Below, one piece after another: positions 1 through 9,040 of a stretch of 43,294 bases of DNA. Source of the stretch: Phaeodactylibacter sp. (GTDB lineage: Bacteria; Bacteroidota; Bacteroidia; Chitinophagales; Saprospiraceae); contig JAGFJD010000431.1 of assembly GCA_024102975.1 (NCBI GenBank), positions 1 through 43,294 on the forward strand, written 5' to 3'. Below the pieces are notes generated by a model. It searched no databases. It was given only the letters and a program-made list of their open reading frames with translations, and was not told the origin of the DNA. How positions within the stretch are numbered: position 1 is the stretch's first letter; each line of letters opens with the position of its first letter. Position numbers and translations under genes: made by a program.

Positions 1-602
1 CGCCTTTGTTTTAGTTAGTGTATACACTTTTTTTGATGCCAAACGTCTTCTATTCTGTTCACAATCAGCTATTTAAGAGCTGAAAAAAAGAGTAAAATTT
101 CGTTTTCCGTAGTAAACTCACGCTAGGCTATCCGGAACCAGAAACAGGGCAGGCAGATCAAGCCGCCACGTAAAAAGTTTAAAAAAGACCCGAGGCCGGG
201 AACTTTTTCGGCAACCGCCCCGTTTGCAGTTCAATATCTGGTTGAAAACCAGCCTAAAACCCCAAAAATGAACCCAAAAAACCCTCCCTACTTCAGCCCG
301 GGCTGTCCCTCGCCCGGAAAAGCGCCCCGGCGCTGCGCCTTCCGATTCTTTCCCTTTCGAAACAAGCCTTCGGCATCCCGCTGCCTGCATTCGGGGCTGC
401 GCTCCGCTTTGAATGGCTTTGCCTTGTGCCTTGCTCCGCTTATTTTCCAATTGCAACCACAGGCCTCTGGCAACCGGTTGTACGCCTGTTGGGTAACATA
501 TACCAATCATTAGGGATAAATAACAGACATCCGGTTTTTGCATCGCCCCAATACCTGCAAATGCCCCGGTAAAGAACACTTTCAAACCCAAAAAACCATA
601 CT
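1..602. other. gene-free region upstream of the M4 protease gene
   Basis: No convincing gene is visible. Open frames exist on both strands but their translations are low-complexity, rich in Arg/Pro/Ser, and show no family features. The first 120 bases are AT-rich and the middle (about 290-480) is GC-rich. No clear TAnnTTTG -7 box is seen just before the start codon at 603. I see no RNA gene. Confidence 0.6.
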
Positions 603-3600
603 ATGAAAACCAGTTTCCTATCCCTTCTCTTCCTGTGTTTTCTTACCAGCCTGAGCGCTACCGAGTTCCGGGGCGCCGAAGCGCAAAAGATCGTTCCGGG
701 CGCCCGCAAAGTGCGGGTTGACGACAAGAGCGGCGCCATCCGGTATGTGAAGCTGGAAACCCCGCAGCCCTTCGATGCCGGCCAGCTGGCCGGCTGGCTG
801 AAATCCACCCTGCAGGCCGGCCCGGACGGCCACTTCGTGCTGTACGCCGTCCGCCAGGATCAGCTGGGCTTCACCCACTACCGCTTCCAGCAGTACTGCC
901 GGCAGTATCCGGTGGAACACGCCGTGTATTACATCCATGCCAAAGGGCAGAAGATCGTGTCCGCCAATGGCGACTACCGGCCCGGCGTGAAGGTAAGCAA
1001 TGCCCCCTCGGTCACCGCCGCCGAGGCCCTGGCCGCCGCACGGGGAAGCCTCAACGCCCGCCAGTACGCGCCCGCCGGCCCGGCCAGCCCCCAACTGGTC
1101 ATCCTGCACCACAAGGACAAAGCCGTGCTTGCCTACAAATGCGACGTGCACAGCCTCCAGCCGCTCGCCCGGGAATGGGCCTACGTGGACGCCTCCAGCG
1201 GCGCCGTCGTCCGCCGGCTGAACCGCCTGCACACCGGAGTGCTGCAGGATTCGCTCGGGACGGCCGAGACGAAGTACAGCGGCACCCGGCACATCACCAC
1301 CGACCACTACAACGGCCAGTTCCGCCTGCGGGAAAGCGGCCGCGGCAATGGCATCATCACCTGGGATTGCAACCAGTCCTCATACCCTGGCGATGCCGTG
1401 GACTTCACGGACGCGGACAATTACTGGGACGTCGCCACCAACCAGGACGATGCCGCATACGGCGTCCACCACAGCGCCGAAATCACTTTCGATTACTTCT
1501 TTGGCAACTACGGCCTGAACTCCTATGACAACCAGGGCGCCGTTATGAACAGTTATGTGCACTACGGCTACAATTACGCCAACGCCTTCTGGGACGGGAC
1601 GGGCTTCTATTTCGGCGACGGCGACGGGTACAGCTACCAGGCTTTGACCACCCCGGACATCGTGGCCCACGAGATCACCCATGCCGTCACCGAGTATTCC
1701 GCCGGCCTCGTTTATGAAAGCGAGCCGGGAGCGCTCAACGAATCGTTCAGCGACATCTTCGGCGTCATTGTCGACTTCATCATCAACCCCGAAACCGCCA
1801 ACTTTCAGCTGGGGGAGCAGGCCAGCTTTGCCAACAATCCTATCCGGGACATGAGCAACCCCAATGCCGGGAACGACCCGGATACCTACCAGGGCCTGTA
1901 CTGGTGGACTTCTTCGGCCGACAACTACGGCGTCCACACCAATTCCGGCGTGCAGAATTACTGGTTCTACCTGCTGGCGGAGGGGGGCTCCGGGGTCAAT
2001 GACAACGGAGACGAATTCACCGTCAAGGGCATCGGCCTGGAAGCTGCCGGCGCCATCGCCTACCGGAACCTGTCGGAATACCTGACGCCTATGTCCGGCT
2101 ATGCTGACGCCCGCTATTACGCCATCGAATCGGCCATCGACCTGTATGGCGAATGCAGCGATCCGGCCATCAGCACCACCAATGCCTGGTATGCGGTAGG
2201 GGTGGGCGATTTCTTTTCGGAAGCGGTGGTGGCTACGGCCGACGCCAATGTCCGGTTCAGCTGCGTCGTGCCGGCAACCGTGCATTTTATCAGCAAAAGC
2301 CTGAACGCCGACTCTTTCCAGTGGGATTTCGGGGACGGCCATTCCAGCACCCTGGAAAATCCTGCTCACGAATATCTCGCCGAAGGGGTTTACACGGTTT
2401 CCCTGATCGCGAGCGGGCATGGGGCCTGCGGCACTACCGATACCACTTTGCTAACCGATTTTATTACCGTGACGAATACCGGAGGGCCGGTTAGCGCCGC
2501 CTGTACGCCGGCCTCCACCCGCACCGACAACGGACAGGGCATCTACCAGTTTTCTTTCGCCGGCCTGTCGTCCTCCTCCGCCCTCGGCGATAATGGATAT
2601 TCGGATTATACCTGTTCGCACGAAGCCCACGCAACAGAGGGCCTGCGCTACCCTCTGAGCGTCCGGACCGGCGCCGAAGAGTGGGTCAGCCTCTGGATCG
2701 ACCTCGATGGCAACGGCCATTTCGACCCCGCCGCCGAGCTGGCCTATGCTTCCCCGTCGCCGGGTTACCTGCACGCGGCGGAGATCCTCCTCCCGCGCGC
2801 CCAGGCTTACGATGTACCCCTGCGGATTCGCGTCCGGTCGGGCCAGTCTCCGGACGGGGCTGCCGACCCCTGCGCGGGCGCCGGCCTGGGAGAGAACGAG
2901 GATTACACCCTGTGGATTTCGCAGAATAACGACCCGCCGGCAGCCAACTTTTCCGCCGAACCTACGCTGGTCAATACCGGCGGGCAGGTACAGTTTGCCG
3001 ACTTGACCGAAAACCTGCCGGACACCTGGTACTGGGAGTTCGAAGGCGGCAGCCCGGCCACCTCTGCCGAGCGGCACCCTCTGGTGAGCTACCAAAACAC
3101 CGGCGCTTACCGCGTCACGCTCGTGGCGGCCAATGCCCAGGGCGCCGATACGCTTGTCCGGGAAGGGTACATCGACGTTACCGATGTGGTTAACATGTGC
3201 GAAATGGCCTCCACTACCGCGCCGGATGGCATCCTCTTCGATTCCGGGGGAGCGGACGGCCCCTACGGCAATATGGAAAACTGCTCTTTCCTGATCAATC
3301 CCGGCTGCGCCCAGGAGATCACCCTGTCCTTCCGGTCGTTCAGCCTCGAGTATTCCTACGACTACCTGTATGTCTACGACGGGATGGATGATACCGGGGC
3401 CCCGCTGCTGTGGGCGACCGGCTCGGCGCTCCCCGACTCGGTTACCGCCCTGTCCGGCGCGATGTACATCGAGTTCCGTTCGGATTATTCGGTCATCAGC
3501 TCGGGCTGGGAGGCCCACTGGCGCTCCGTCGTGCCGCCCGATGCGCCCGAAGCTGATTTTGCGGTCTCTGACGCCAACCCTCCGCTCAGCACGCCAGTCC

Positions 3601-6600
3601 GGTTTACGGACCAGACGACCAATTATCCCAACTCCTGGTTGTGGGACTTCGGCGACGGCGCCACGTCCGTCCTCCAGGACCCTGAACATGCCTACGCGGC
3701 GCCGGGAAGCTACACGGTCCGGCTCATCACCAACAATTGTTACGCCAGCGATACGGCCTGGCAAAGCCTGACGGTGCAGGACGCTCCGCTGGCCGGCGCC
3801 GATTCATCGGCCATCAGCCTGGCCCTGGATTGCGGGGCTGCTGCGGTAGTGCCGCTCACCGTTTCCAATTCGGGCGCCGGCGCGCTTCAATTCAGCCTGG
3901 ACATCGGGCAGGAACTGTTCGATTCTACCAGCGTACAGCCTTATGCCGGGAGCGGGGCGGAGACCTCTCATGCTTTTTCCGGCGTCAACCAATATCCGGA
4001 CTCCCTGCGCCTGGAGATAATGCTGAACGGCGACTACGACGACACCGGGGAGTATGCCGCCCTCTATATCGATGGGGCATTCATCCAAAATATCACCGAC
4101 GGCAATCCCGCGAACGGGACGGACATCCTGGTTGCCTTTACCTTCGATGCCGCTGAAACCGCCGATTGGAGAGCGGACGGGCAGATCACCGTCGATATCC
4201 GGAACAGTTCTCAGGTGGATATCGGCATTGGCGGGACGGACACCCACCAGGCCCGTTTGCTGGATCACGACTCCGGCTGGCTGCAGGCGGAACCCAGGGA
4301 AGGGGTGCTGTCTCCCGGCGATTCCCTGGAAATCGCCTTGTCCTTCGATGCGTCCAGCCTGAACGCCGGCGCATACGCCAATTCCGTCTTCATCCAAACC
4401 AATGATCCGGACAACCCCGTCCTGGCTATTCCCGTAACCCTGGACGTCATCGGCTACCCGGAAATCTCTTTTTCTTCGGATTGCCTCGACTTCGGGCAGG
4501 TCATGCAACACACGGCCTCAGCCCGGCAGTTGGCCATCCACAATGCAGGCTGCGCAGCCCTGGAGATCGACAGCCTGCTGTCTGCCCGGCCTGAATTTAC
4601 GCTCAGTTTCCGCCGGAGCAGCATCCCCCCGGGAGGTACGGACACCCTTTCGGTTACCTTTTCTTCCGATACCGTCGGCATTTTCGAAGACACCGTGCGG
4701 GTGGTGGATAATGTTCAGGGAGAAGCCTATTTCTGCCTGCGGGCTGTTTCTTCCGGCGCTCCGGCAATCGCTGTCAGCCCGGCGAGCATCGAGGTGTCGA
4801 TGAACAGCTGCCGGGATTCCATCGCGGTCCCGGTCACCATTTCCAACACGGCCTATGACGGGCTGGAATTCCATTTTGCCAACGGAGGCGGCGGCGATAC
4901 CGAACTGGGCCTGGACAGCGTGCTGGCCCGCCTGAACCGGTCCTACGCCAGCATCAACAGCCTTGTCCCCAGCCGGTATGATTTTACAGAAGGCGTCTCC
5001 GGCACTTATATTTACAGCGGAGGCAATAACATGTATTACTACGGAAACTACCTCCACGTCAATTACGGTTATGAGATGCCCTACTCCGACAACCAGGTGG
5101 CCAGCTACGGCGCCCTGGGCCAGGATGGCCGGTATTTTACCCGGAAATACCCCGGGCTGTTCGTGTTTGCCGCCGACATACAAGGCGTGGACAACTTCAT
5201 TATCGGCGGCAACCTCGGGGCTTATAGCGGCAACGTTGACGGCACCGTTTTAACCCGGGAATTTGGTGCGGCTACCTACACAGGCTTCGTAAAGCGGGTG
5301 TTTGGTGCCGGTTCGCCGTCCGTCAACCACCTGGTCATCGTCCGGGCGGGCGATTCGCCGGCAGAGCATTATTTTTCCAGCTACCCGGGCGACGATTACC
5401 ACGAGGTGGTGGGCCTGGGCCAGGCGAGCCGCCTGTATTACCTCCTGTTCGCTTCCGAAGCCGGCGGTTACATCGACGACGCGCAGATAGAGGCGATCAT
5501 GGATGACTTTATCTCCATTGTCGAATCCTCGGGCTTTATCACTCTGCCGGAGGGCGGCTACAGCCTGGGTGCCGGCGAATCCATGGACCTGGAGCTCTCT
5601 TTTTCCACGGAACAGGTGGCCGGCGGGCGTTACGAGGAGGCCGTCTCGGTCTATTCCAACGACCCGTTGAACCCGCTGGTCAATATTCCGGTGGTGATAG
5701 ATGTTTCCTATGACCTGTGCGCCGGGTTCGAATACCAGCAGGCTACGGCGTGCAGCCGGGAGGTGCAGTTCACCTCTACCGCCATCAACACGCCGGATAC
5801 TTATCTGTGGGACTTCGGGGACGGGGCTACCTCTGCCCTGGCCAACCCCACCCATTCCTACGCGGCGCCGGGCACCTACGAAGTGCGGCTGCAGGTGAGC
5901 AATGACGTTTCTGCCGACGAGGCCGTCCTGCCCGTCGTCCTCGACGCCGCCAACGGGCCGGTTTCGGCCTGCGAAATCCCTGCTTCGTCCGGCAGCATCA
6001 CCCATGATATCTCCAGGTTTACCCTGAACACGATCGACGTCTTCAGCGGCAGTTCCTCCAACGGCTATACCGATTATACCTGCGACCACAGCACGACGCT
6101 GGCCGCCGGCGTTCCATACGACATCACCATTCAGGGATACTACAACTACCGGGAATCCGTCCGGGTATGGATCGATCTCGACAATAGCGGAAGCTTCGAA
6201 GAAGAGGAGCTGGTTTTCGAGGAACTCGACGCCTATACCCCCCATACCGGCGCCATCCTGATACCGGCAGATATTGTTGTGGGCGTACCGCTGAGGATGC
6301 GGGTGGCCTGCGAGGACGATTATTACCCGGCGCCCATGCCTTGCGGGGGGATGCAAAACGGAGAGGTCGAGGATTACACCGTGATCCTGGAGGCCAACGA
6401 CACCGCGCCCGCCGTCAATTTCGATTATTTCGTGATCGACGAATGCCAGGGCCTGGTGGAGTTCACCGACCTGTCCTTCAACTTCCCCACCGGGTGGCAC
6501 TGGGATTTTGGCGACGGCGGCATCTCGGGATTCCGCGATCCCTACCATTTCTTTCCCCGGGCCGGGGAATATGAGGTGACGCTGACGGCCAGCAACGAAT

Positions 6601-7145
6601 TTGGAAGCAGTTCTTCTTCTCAGGTGGTCGTCGTCAATTCCCTGGGGGCCGAGATCGGAGTGAGCCCCACCCCGGCGGTTGGCGAGCCGCTCAGTTTTAC
6701 GGCTCATGCCCCCGGCGCAGAGGCCTTCTTCTGGGATTTTGGCGACGGCCATACTGCTGAAGGCCCGGAGGCTGCCCACACCTACGCTGCCGGGGGCCTC
6801 TACCTGGCCAGCCTCCGCGTCACCAACGCCGCCGGATGCGAAAACCGGGCCTACCTGACGATTGACCTGCGGACGACGGGCGCCGGGGAAGTTGTTTCCC
6901 AAATCCGCACCTATCCCAACCCCACCCGGGGCGAGTTGTGGGTCGACTACGGCCAGGGGTTGACGATCGGGCAGCTGATGGTGTTTGACGTCGCTGGCCG
7001 CTCCGTCTACCGGGAGAGCGGAGGCGCAACTGCCGCTCCCCACCAGCTCAGCCTGGGCGGGCTGCCCTCCGGCATGTACATACTCCGGGTGCAGTTCAGC
7101 AACGGCAGTACGCTGACGGAACGCATCGTGGTGCAAACAGAATAA
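603..7145 (+). CDS. giant secreted M4 (thermolysin-like) metalloprotease with PKD, GEVED, CUB and T9SS sorting domains
   Basis: A 2180-residue secreted zinc protease. Seen: a signal peptide (about residues 1-20), an FTP/PepSY-like propeptide to about 215, then an M4 catalytic domain. The zinc motif HEITH is at 356-360 (E357 is the general base). The third ligand is E380 in NESFSD, and the transition-state His is H445 in GVHTNSG. Downstream, in order: PKD (about 545-610), GEVED (650-775), PKD (780-855), CUB-like (865-977), PKD (980-1045), a long region of ASPM/HYDIN-like beta repeats (1060-1700), PKD, a second GEVED (1795-1935), two more PKD domains, and a type A T9SS sorting domain (about 2098-2180, YPNPTRGELWV). 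By family knowledge the protein crosses the outer membrane by T9SS and digests extracellular protein. The C-terminal modules probably bind substrate or the cell surface. All key catalytic residues are present. A terminator follows directly. Confidence 0.95.
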   Translation: MKTSFLSLLFLCFLTSLSATEFRGAEAQKIVPGARKVRVDDKSGAIRYVKLETPQPFDAGQLAGWLKSTLQAGPDGHFVLYAVRQDQLGFTHYRFQQYCRQYPVEHAVYYIHAKGQKIVSANGDYRPGVKVSNAPSVTAAEALAAARGSLNARQYAPAGPASPQLVILHHKDKAVLAYKCDVHSLQPLAREWAYVDASSGAVVRRLNRLHTGVLQDSLGTAETKYSGTRHITTDHYNGQFRLRESGRGNGIITWDCNQSSYPGDAVDFTDADNYWDVATNQDDAAYGVHHSAEITFDYFFGNYGLNSYDNQGAVMNSYVHYGYNYANAFWDGTGFYFGDGDGYSYQALTTPDIVAHEITHAVTEYSAGLVYESEPGALNESFSDIFGVIVDFIINPETANFQLGEQASFANNPIRDMSNPNAGNDPDTYQGLYWWTSSADNYGVHTNSGVQNYWFYLLAEGGSGVNDNGDEFTVKGIGLEAAGAIAYRNLSEYLTPMSGYADARYYAIESAIDLYGECSDPAISTTNAWYAVGVGDFFSEAVVATADANVRFSCVVPATVHFISKSLNADSFQWDFGDGHSSTLENPAHEYLAEGVYTVSLIASGHGACGTTDTTLLTDFITVTNTGGPVSAACTPASTRTDNGQGIYQFSFAGLSSSSALGDNGYSDYTCSHEAHATEGLRYPLSVRTGAEEWVSLWIDLDGNGHFDPAAELAYASPSPGYLHAAEILLPRAQAYDVPLRIRVRSGQSPDGAADPCAGAGLGENEDYTLWISQNNDPPAANFSAEPTLVNTGGQVQFADLTENLPDTWYWEFEGGSPATSAERHPLVSYQNTGAYRVTLVAANAQGADTLVREGYIDVTDVVNMCEMASTTAPDGILFDSGGADGPYGNMENCSFLINPGCAQEITLSFRSFSLEYSYDYLYVYDGMDDTGAPLLWATGSALPDSVTALSGAMYIEFRSDYSVISSGWEAHWRSVVPPDAPEADFAVSDANPPLSTPVRFTDQTTNYPNSWLWDFGDGATSVLQDPEHAYAAPGSYTVRLITNNCYASDTAWQSLTVQDAPLAGADSSAISLALDCGAAAVVPLTVSNSGAGALQFSLDIGQELFDSTSVQPYAGSGAETSHAFSGVNQYPDSLRLEIMLNGDYDDTGEYAALYIDGAFIQNITDGNPANGTDILVAFTFDAAETADWRADGQITVDIRNSSQVDIGIGGTDTHQARLLDHDSGWLQAEPREGVLSPGDSLEIALSFDASSLNAGAYANSVFIQTNDPDNPVLAIPVTLDVIGYPEISFSSDCLDFGQVMQHTASARQLAIHNAGCAALEIDSLLSARPEFTLSFRRSSIPPGGTDTLSVTFSSDTVGIFEDTVRVVDNVQGEAYFCLRAVSSGAPAIAVSPASIEVSMNSCRDSIAVPVTISNTAYDGLEFHFANGGGGDTELGLDSVLARLNRSYASINSLVPSRYDFTEGVSGTYIYSGGNNMYYYGNYLHVNYGYEMPYSDNQVASYGALGQDGRYFTRKYPGLFVFAADIQGVDNFIIGGNLGAYSGNVDGTVLTREFGAATYTGFVKRVFGAGSPSVNHLVIVRAGDSPAEHYFSSYPGDDYHEVVGLGQASRLYYLLFASEAGGYIDDAQIEAIMDDFISIVESSGFITLPEGGYSLGAGESMDLELSFSTEQVAGGRYEEAVSVYSNDPLNPLVNIPVVIDVSYDLCAGFEYQQATACSREVQFTSTAINTPDTYLWDFGDGATSALANPTHSYAAPGTYEVRLQVSNDVSADEAVLPVVLDAANGPVSACEIPASSGSITHDISRFTLNTIDVFSGSSSNGYTDYTCDHSTTLAAGVPYDITIQGYYNYRESVRVWIDLDNSGSFEEEELVFEELDAYTPHTGAILIPADIVVGVPLRMRVACEDDYYPAPMPCGGMQNGEVEDYTVILEANDTAPAVNFDYFVIDECQGLVEFTDLSFNFPTGWHWDFGDGGISGFRDPYHFFPRAGEYEVTLTASNEFGSSSSSQVVVVNSLGAEIGVSPTPAVGEPLSFTAHAPGAEAFFWDFGDGHTAEGPEAAHTYAAGGLYLASLRVTNAAGCENRAYLTIDLRTTGAGEVVSQIRTYPNPTRGELWVDYGQGLTIGQLMVFDVAGRSVYRESGGATAAPHQLSLGGLPSGMYILRVQFSNGSTLTERIVVQTE

Positions 7146-7170
7146 CGAAAACGATCTGTTGAAATTGGAG

Positions 7171-7206
7171 AAGGAGCCGGACGAAAGTGCCGGGCTCCTT
7201 CATTTT
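7171..7206 (+). terminator. intrinsic terminator after the M4 protease gene
   Basis: The stem AAGGAGCC/GGCTCCTT encloses further pairs and a GAAA-type loop, and is followed by a T-rich stretch (CATTTTCCTT). It lies 26 nt after the protease stop codon. It also covers a possible TTG start (7159) for the next gene, which argues against that start. Confidence 0.7.
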
Positions 7207-7236
7207 CCTTATCTTGGGCGAAAAAGAAGACCCGGC

Positions 7237-7707
7237 ATGAAAGCTATCCTCACTATTGCTCTCGCCACTGTACTTTTCCTGCCCCTAAACGCTCAGAAAG
7301 GCCTGGAGGGCCTGTGGGAGGGCACCATCACCAAAGGCGGCATCCATTCCGATAAAGGCCATCGCTTCCAGCTCTACCTGGAAGTGAACGACAAATACAT
7401 CAAGGGGCGGTCGTACATCTACGTCAGCGCCGACAGCATCGTGCAGATGGACCTGCGCGGGCAGCGCTATAACGACAACTCCATCTACCTGGAAGAGGTA
7501 GACCCCACCTGGACACAGGCCGAGGAAGAGGCCATCAGTCAGGGCGCTCCTCCGGCGCAGTTTTCCCGGAAGTACCAGTTCATCTACAAACGCAGCATCT
7601 GGGATCCCCGCCTGGAAGGGTACTGGCAGGAGGTGACGCATCAGCCGTTTAAGTTGAAAAGAGAGAGGGGGAGGATATTTCTGGAGAGGAAGGGTACGAA
7701 GGCATGA
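7237..7707 (+). CDS. small secreted protein of unknown function
   Basis: 156 residues starting with an apparent signal peptide (MKAILTIALATVLFLPLNAQ, cleavage probably near residue 20). The mature part is beta-rich: GLWEG, a run of charged strands, and an aromatic-rich end (YQFIYKRSIWDPRLEGYW). It resembles small lipocalin-like or periplasmic Bacteroidota proteins with a conserved LEGLWEGTI opening, but I do not recognise a named family. ATG at 7237 was chosen over the upstream TTG at 7159. The longer form would bury the signal peptide behind 26 residues and would begin before the terminator hairpin at 7171. An A/G-rich stretch precedes the ATG. It is followed by a strong inverted repeat (7721-7822) that may end transcription. 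Function unknown. Confidence 0.75.
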   Translation: MKAILTIALATVLFLPLNAQKGLEGLWEGTITKGGIHSDKGHRFQLYLEVNDKYIKGRSYIYVSADSIVQMDLRGQRYNDNSIYLEEVDPTWTQAEEEAISQGAPPAQFSRKYQFIYKRSIWDPRLEGYWQEVTHQPFKLKRERGRIFLERKGTKA

Positions 7708-7720
7708 GGACGGCCGACAA

Positions 7721-7822
7721 GGCTACCCGTCTAAGGTTGGACACTCCATGCCTCCTGTACACGCCCGGCCTCGACTCCGCTCGGCTTTCCCCTTTCTGCT
7801 GTCCAACCTTAGACGGGTAGCC
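7721..7822. repeat. perfect 23-nt inverted repeat with 56-nt spacer
   Basis: The arms 7721-7743 and 7800-7822 are exact reverse complements (GGCTACCCGTCTAAGGTTGG and onward, read inward). The repeat lies between two convergent genes (7707 end, 8049 end). There is no T tract on either side. It could be a bidirectional terminator, a MITE-like remnant or a REP-type element. Confidence 0.85.
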
Positions 7823-8048
7823 TACACGGAGTTTTTCCCATTGATAATCAGGTCTCTGTGTGGCTCTGTGTCTTCCCTGCCTGCAAGGCCGCGCCTCGCG
7901 GCAGGCAGGTCGGCGTACTCTGTGTCCAGAAAATGTCTAGTAGTATGAAATGACGGCCTATACAGGGGGCCGCAGGGCAGGTATTCCTGACGTAGCCAAC
8001 GGGGCAGCCAATAACCTTCCCCGATGCCTATCGCCTTTGAAGAAACGC
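7823..8048. other. rest of convergent intergenic region
   Basis: Non-coding. It contains a second, shorter inverted repeat, CCTGCCTGC (7876-7884) with GCAGGCAGG (7901-7909), whose GC-rich loop is itself partly palindromic. It also has short TCTGTGTGGCTCTGTG-like direct repeats (about 7852-7872). No ORF or RNA gene was recognised. Confidence 0.5.
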
Positions 8049-8666
8049 TCACTCCAACCCCCACCCATACCGTTCCCAATCCTCCGCATAATCAATATCC
8101 GACAGTTCTGGCGCCAGGGCATAGGTTTTGCCCATGCCTTCAATGATGGCGACGGTCTCCGCGAAAACGGTGGGCGTGCTCCATTCGATCCCTTCGAATA
8201 GGGTAGGGGCGGGCTCCTTCATCCCCAGCAGGTAATACCCCCCATCTTTGGCCGGGCCGATCACAAAATCGTGCGTTTGCAATTGCCGGAAGGCATCTTC
8301 CAAAATCCGGGCGGAAAGCTGCGCGATGTCGCTGCCGACGATCAGGGCAGAGCGGGCCTGCTGCAGGGCCACCTCAAAGGAGTGCTGCATGCGGGCACCC
8401 AAATCTCCGCCTTCCTGGAGGTGTTTCTCAAAATCCGCTTCCTTCCACGCATCGCCCCGGTTGACGTAATCAGCGTAGAACAGCAGGCGCCGGGCCTCCA
8501 CGGCAAGGGCCTGCCGGCGGGTATGCTCCAGCAGGGTCTGGTAGATGCGCAGGGCTTTGTCGTCGCCTACGCCCTGGGCCAGGCGGGTTTTTACCTTGCC
8601 CTTTTCCGGATTGCGGATGAAGATAATCAGGGCTTTTTCTTCGATGGCTGGTTGTCGATGTGTCAT
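8049..8666 (-). CDS. DUF2064 / TIGR04282-type glycosyltransferase-like protein
   Basis: 205 residues, full length for the DUF2064 family of GT-A-fold nucleotidyl/glycosyltransferases. Some members are annotated as arsenosugar-biosynthesis glycosyltransferases. Seen: N-terminal LIIFIRNPEKGKVKTRLAQ (nucleotide-binding start like that of MobA and sugar nucleotidyltransferases), the central LIVGSDIAQLSARIL (Asp of the metal-binding region), and GPAKDGGYYLLGMKEP, a family hallmark. Probably cytosolic. The true substrate is unknown and the arsenosugar label should not be taken literally here, because no methyltransferase or radical SAM partner is nearby. It is read away from a 120-nt tandem repeat that fills its upstream region. 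The HlyD-like gene lies on the same strand 375 nt upstream, so co-transcription is uncertain. The ATG start at 8666 fits the family N-terminus. Confidence 0.85.
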   Translation of the reverse strand: MTHRQPAIEEKALIIFIRNPEKGKVKTRLAQGVGDDKALRIYQTLLEHTRRQALAVEARRLLFYADYVNRGDAWKEADFEKHLQEGGDLGARMQHSFEVALQQARSALIVGSDIAQLSARILEDAFRQLQTHDFVIGPAKDGGYYLLGMKEPAPTLFEGIEWSTPTVFAETVAIIEGMGKTYALAPELSDIDYAEDWERYGWGLE

Positions 8667-8713
8667 TTTTAAAACCTGGGCATGGTGGTTTTGTCCTGCT
8701 GCGAAAATTTAAA

Positions 8714-8945
8714 GCGGCGGGCTGCCAGGGTTGAGGAGCAGAGGGTTTTTTATCACATAGGGCACATAGGAGGTTTTCACATAGGCCGCATAGTCCTGTG
8801 CTATGTGCGCTATGTGTTCTATGTGGTTCAAAAGCGGCGGGCTGCCGGGGTTGGGGAGCAGAGGGTTTTTCATCACATAGGCCACATAGGAGGTTTCGCA
8901 TAGGCCACATAGCACGCTGTCCTATGTGCCCTATGTGGTTCAAAC
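8714..8945. repeat. 120-nt tandem repeat with CACATAGG hairpins
   Basis: Two copies of a unit beginning GCGGCGGGCTGCC (8714-8833 and 8834-8945), with the start of a third (GCGGCGG) at about 8946. Inside each, CACATAGGnCACATAG motifs are followed about 40 nt later by their reverse complements (CTATGTGCnCTATGTG), so each unit can fold into a long hairpin. It fills the interval between the HlyD-like gene and the DUF2064 gene and has no coding frame. Confidence 0.85.
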
Positions 8946-9040
8946 GCGGCGGCCATCCCCGGAGTACCGTTTTTTGCCGCATACAATAGGCCGAACGCTC
9001 GCGCACATCGCACATCACACGTCGCAAATTCTATTTGGAG

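Noticed and set aside
118..591. 157-codon minus-strand frame upstream of the M4 gene
   Set aside because: Low-complexity, basic translation with no family features or ribosome site; treated as non-coding.
5250..7136. 628-codon antisense frame inside the M4 protease gene
   Set aside because: High-GC codon use on the sense strand leaves few stop codons in antisense. The translation has no domain features, and the sense frame is a clear protease.
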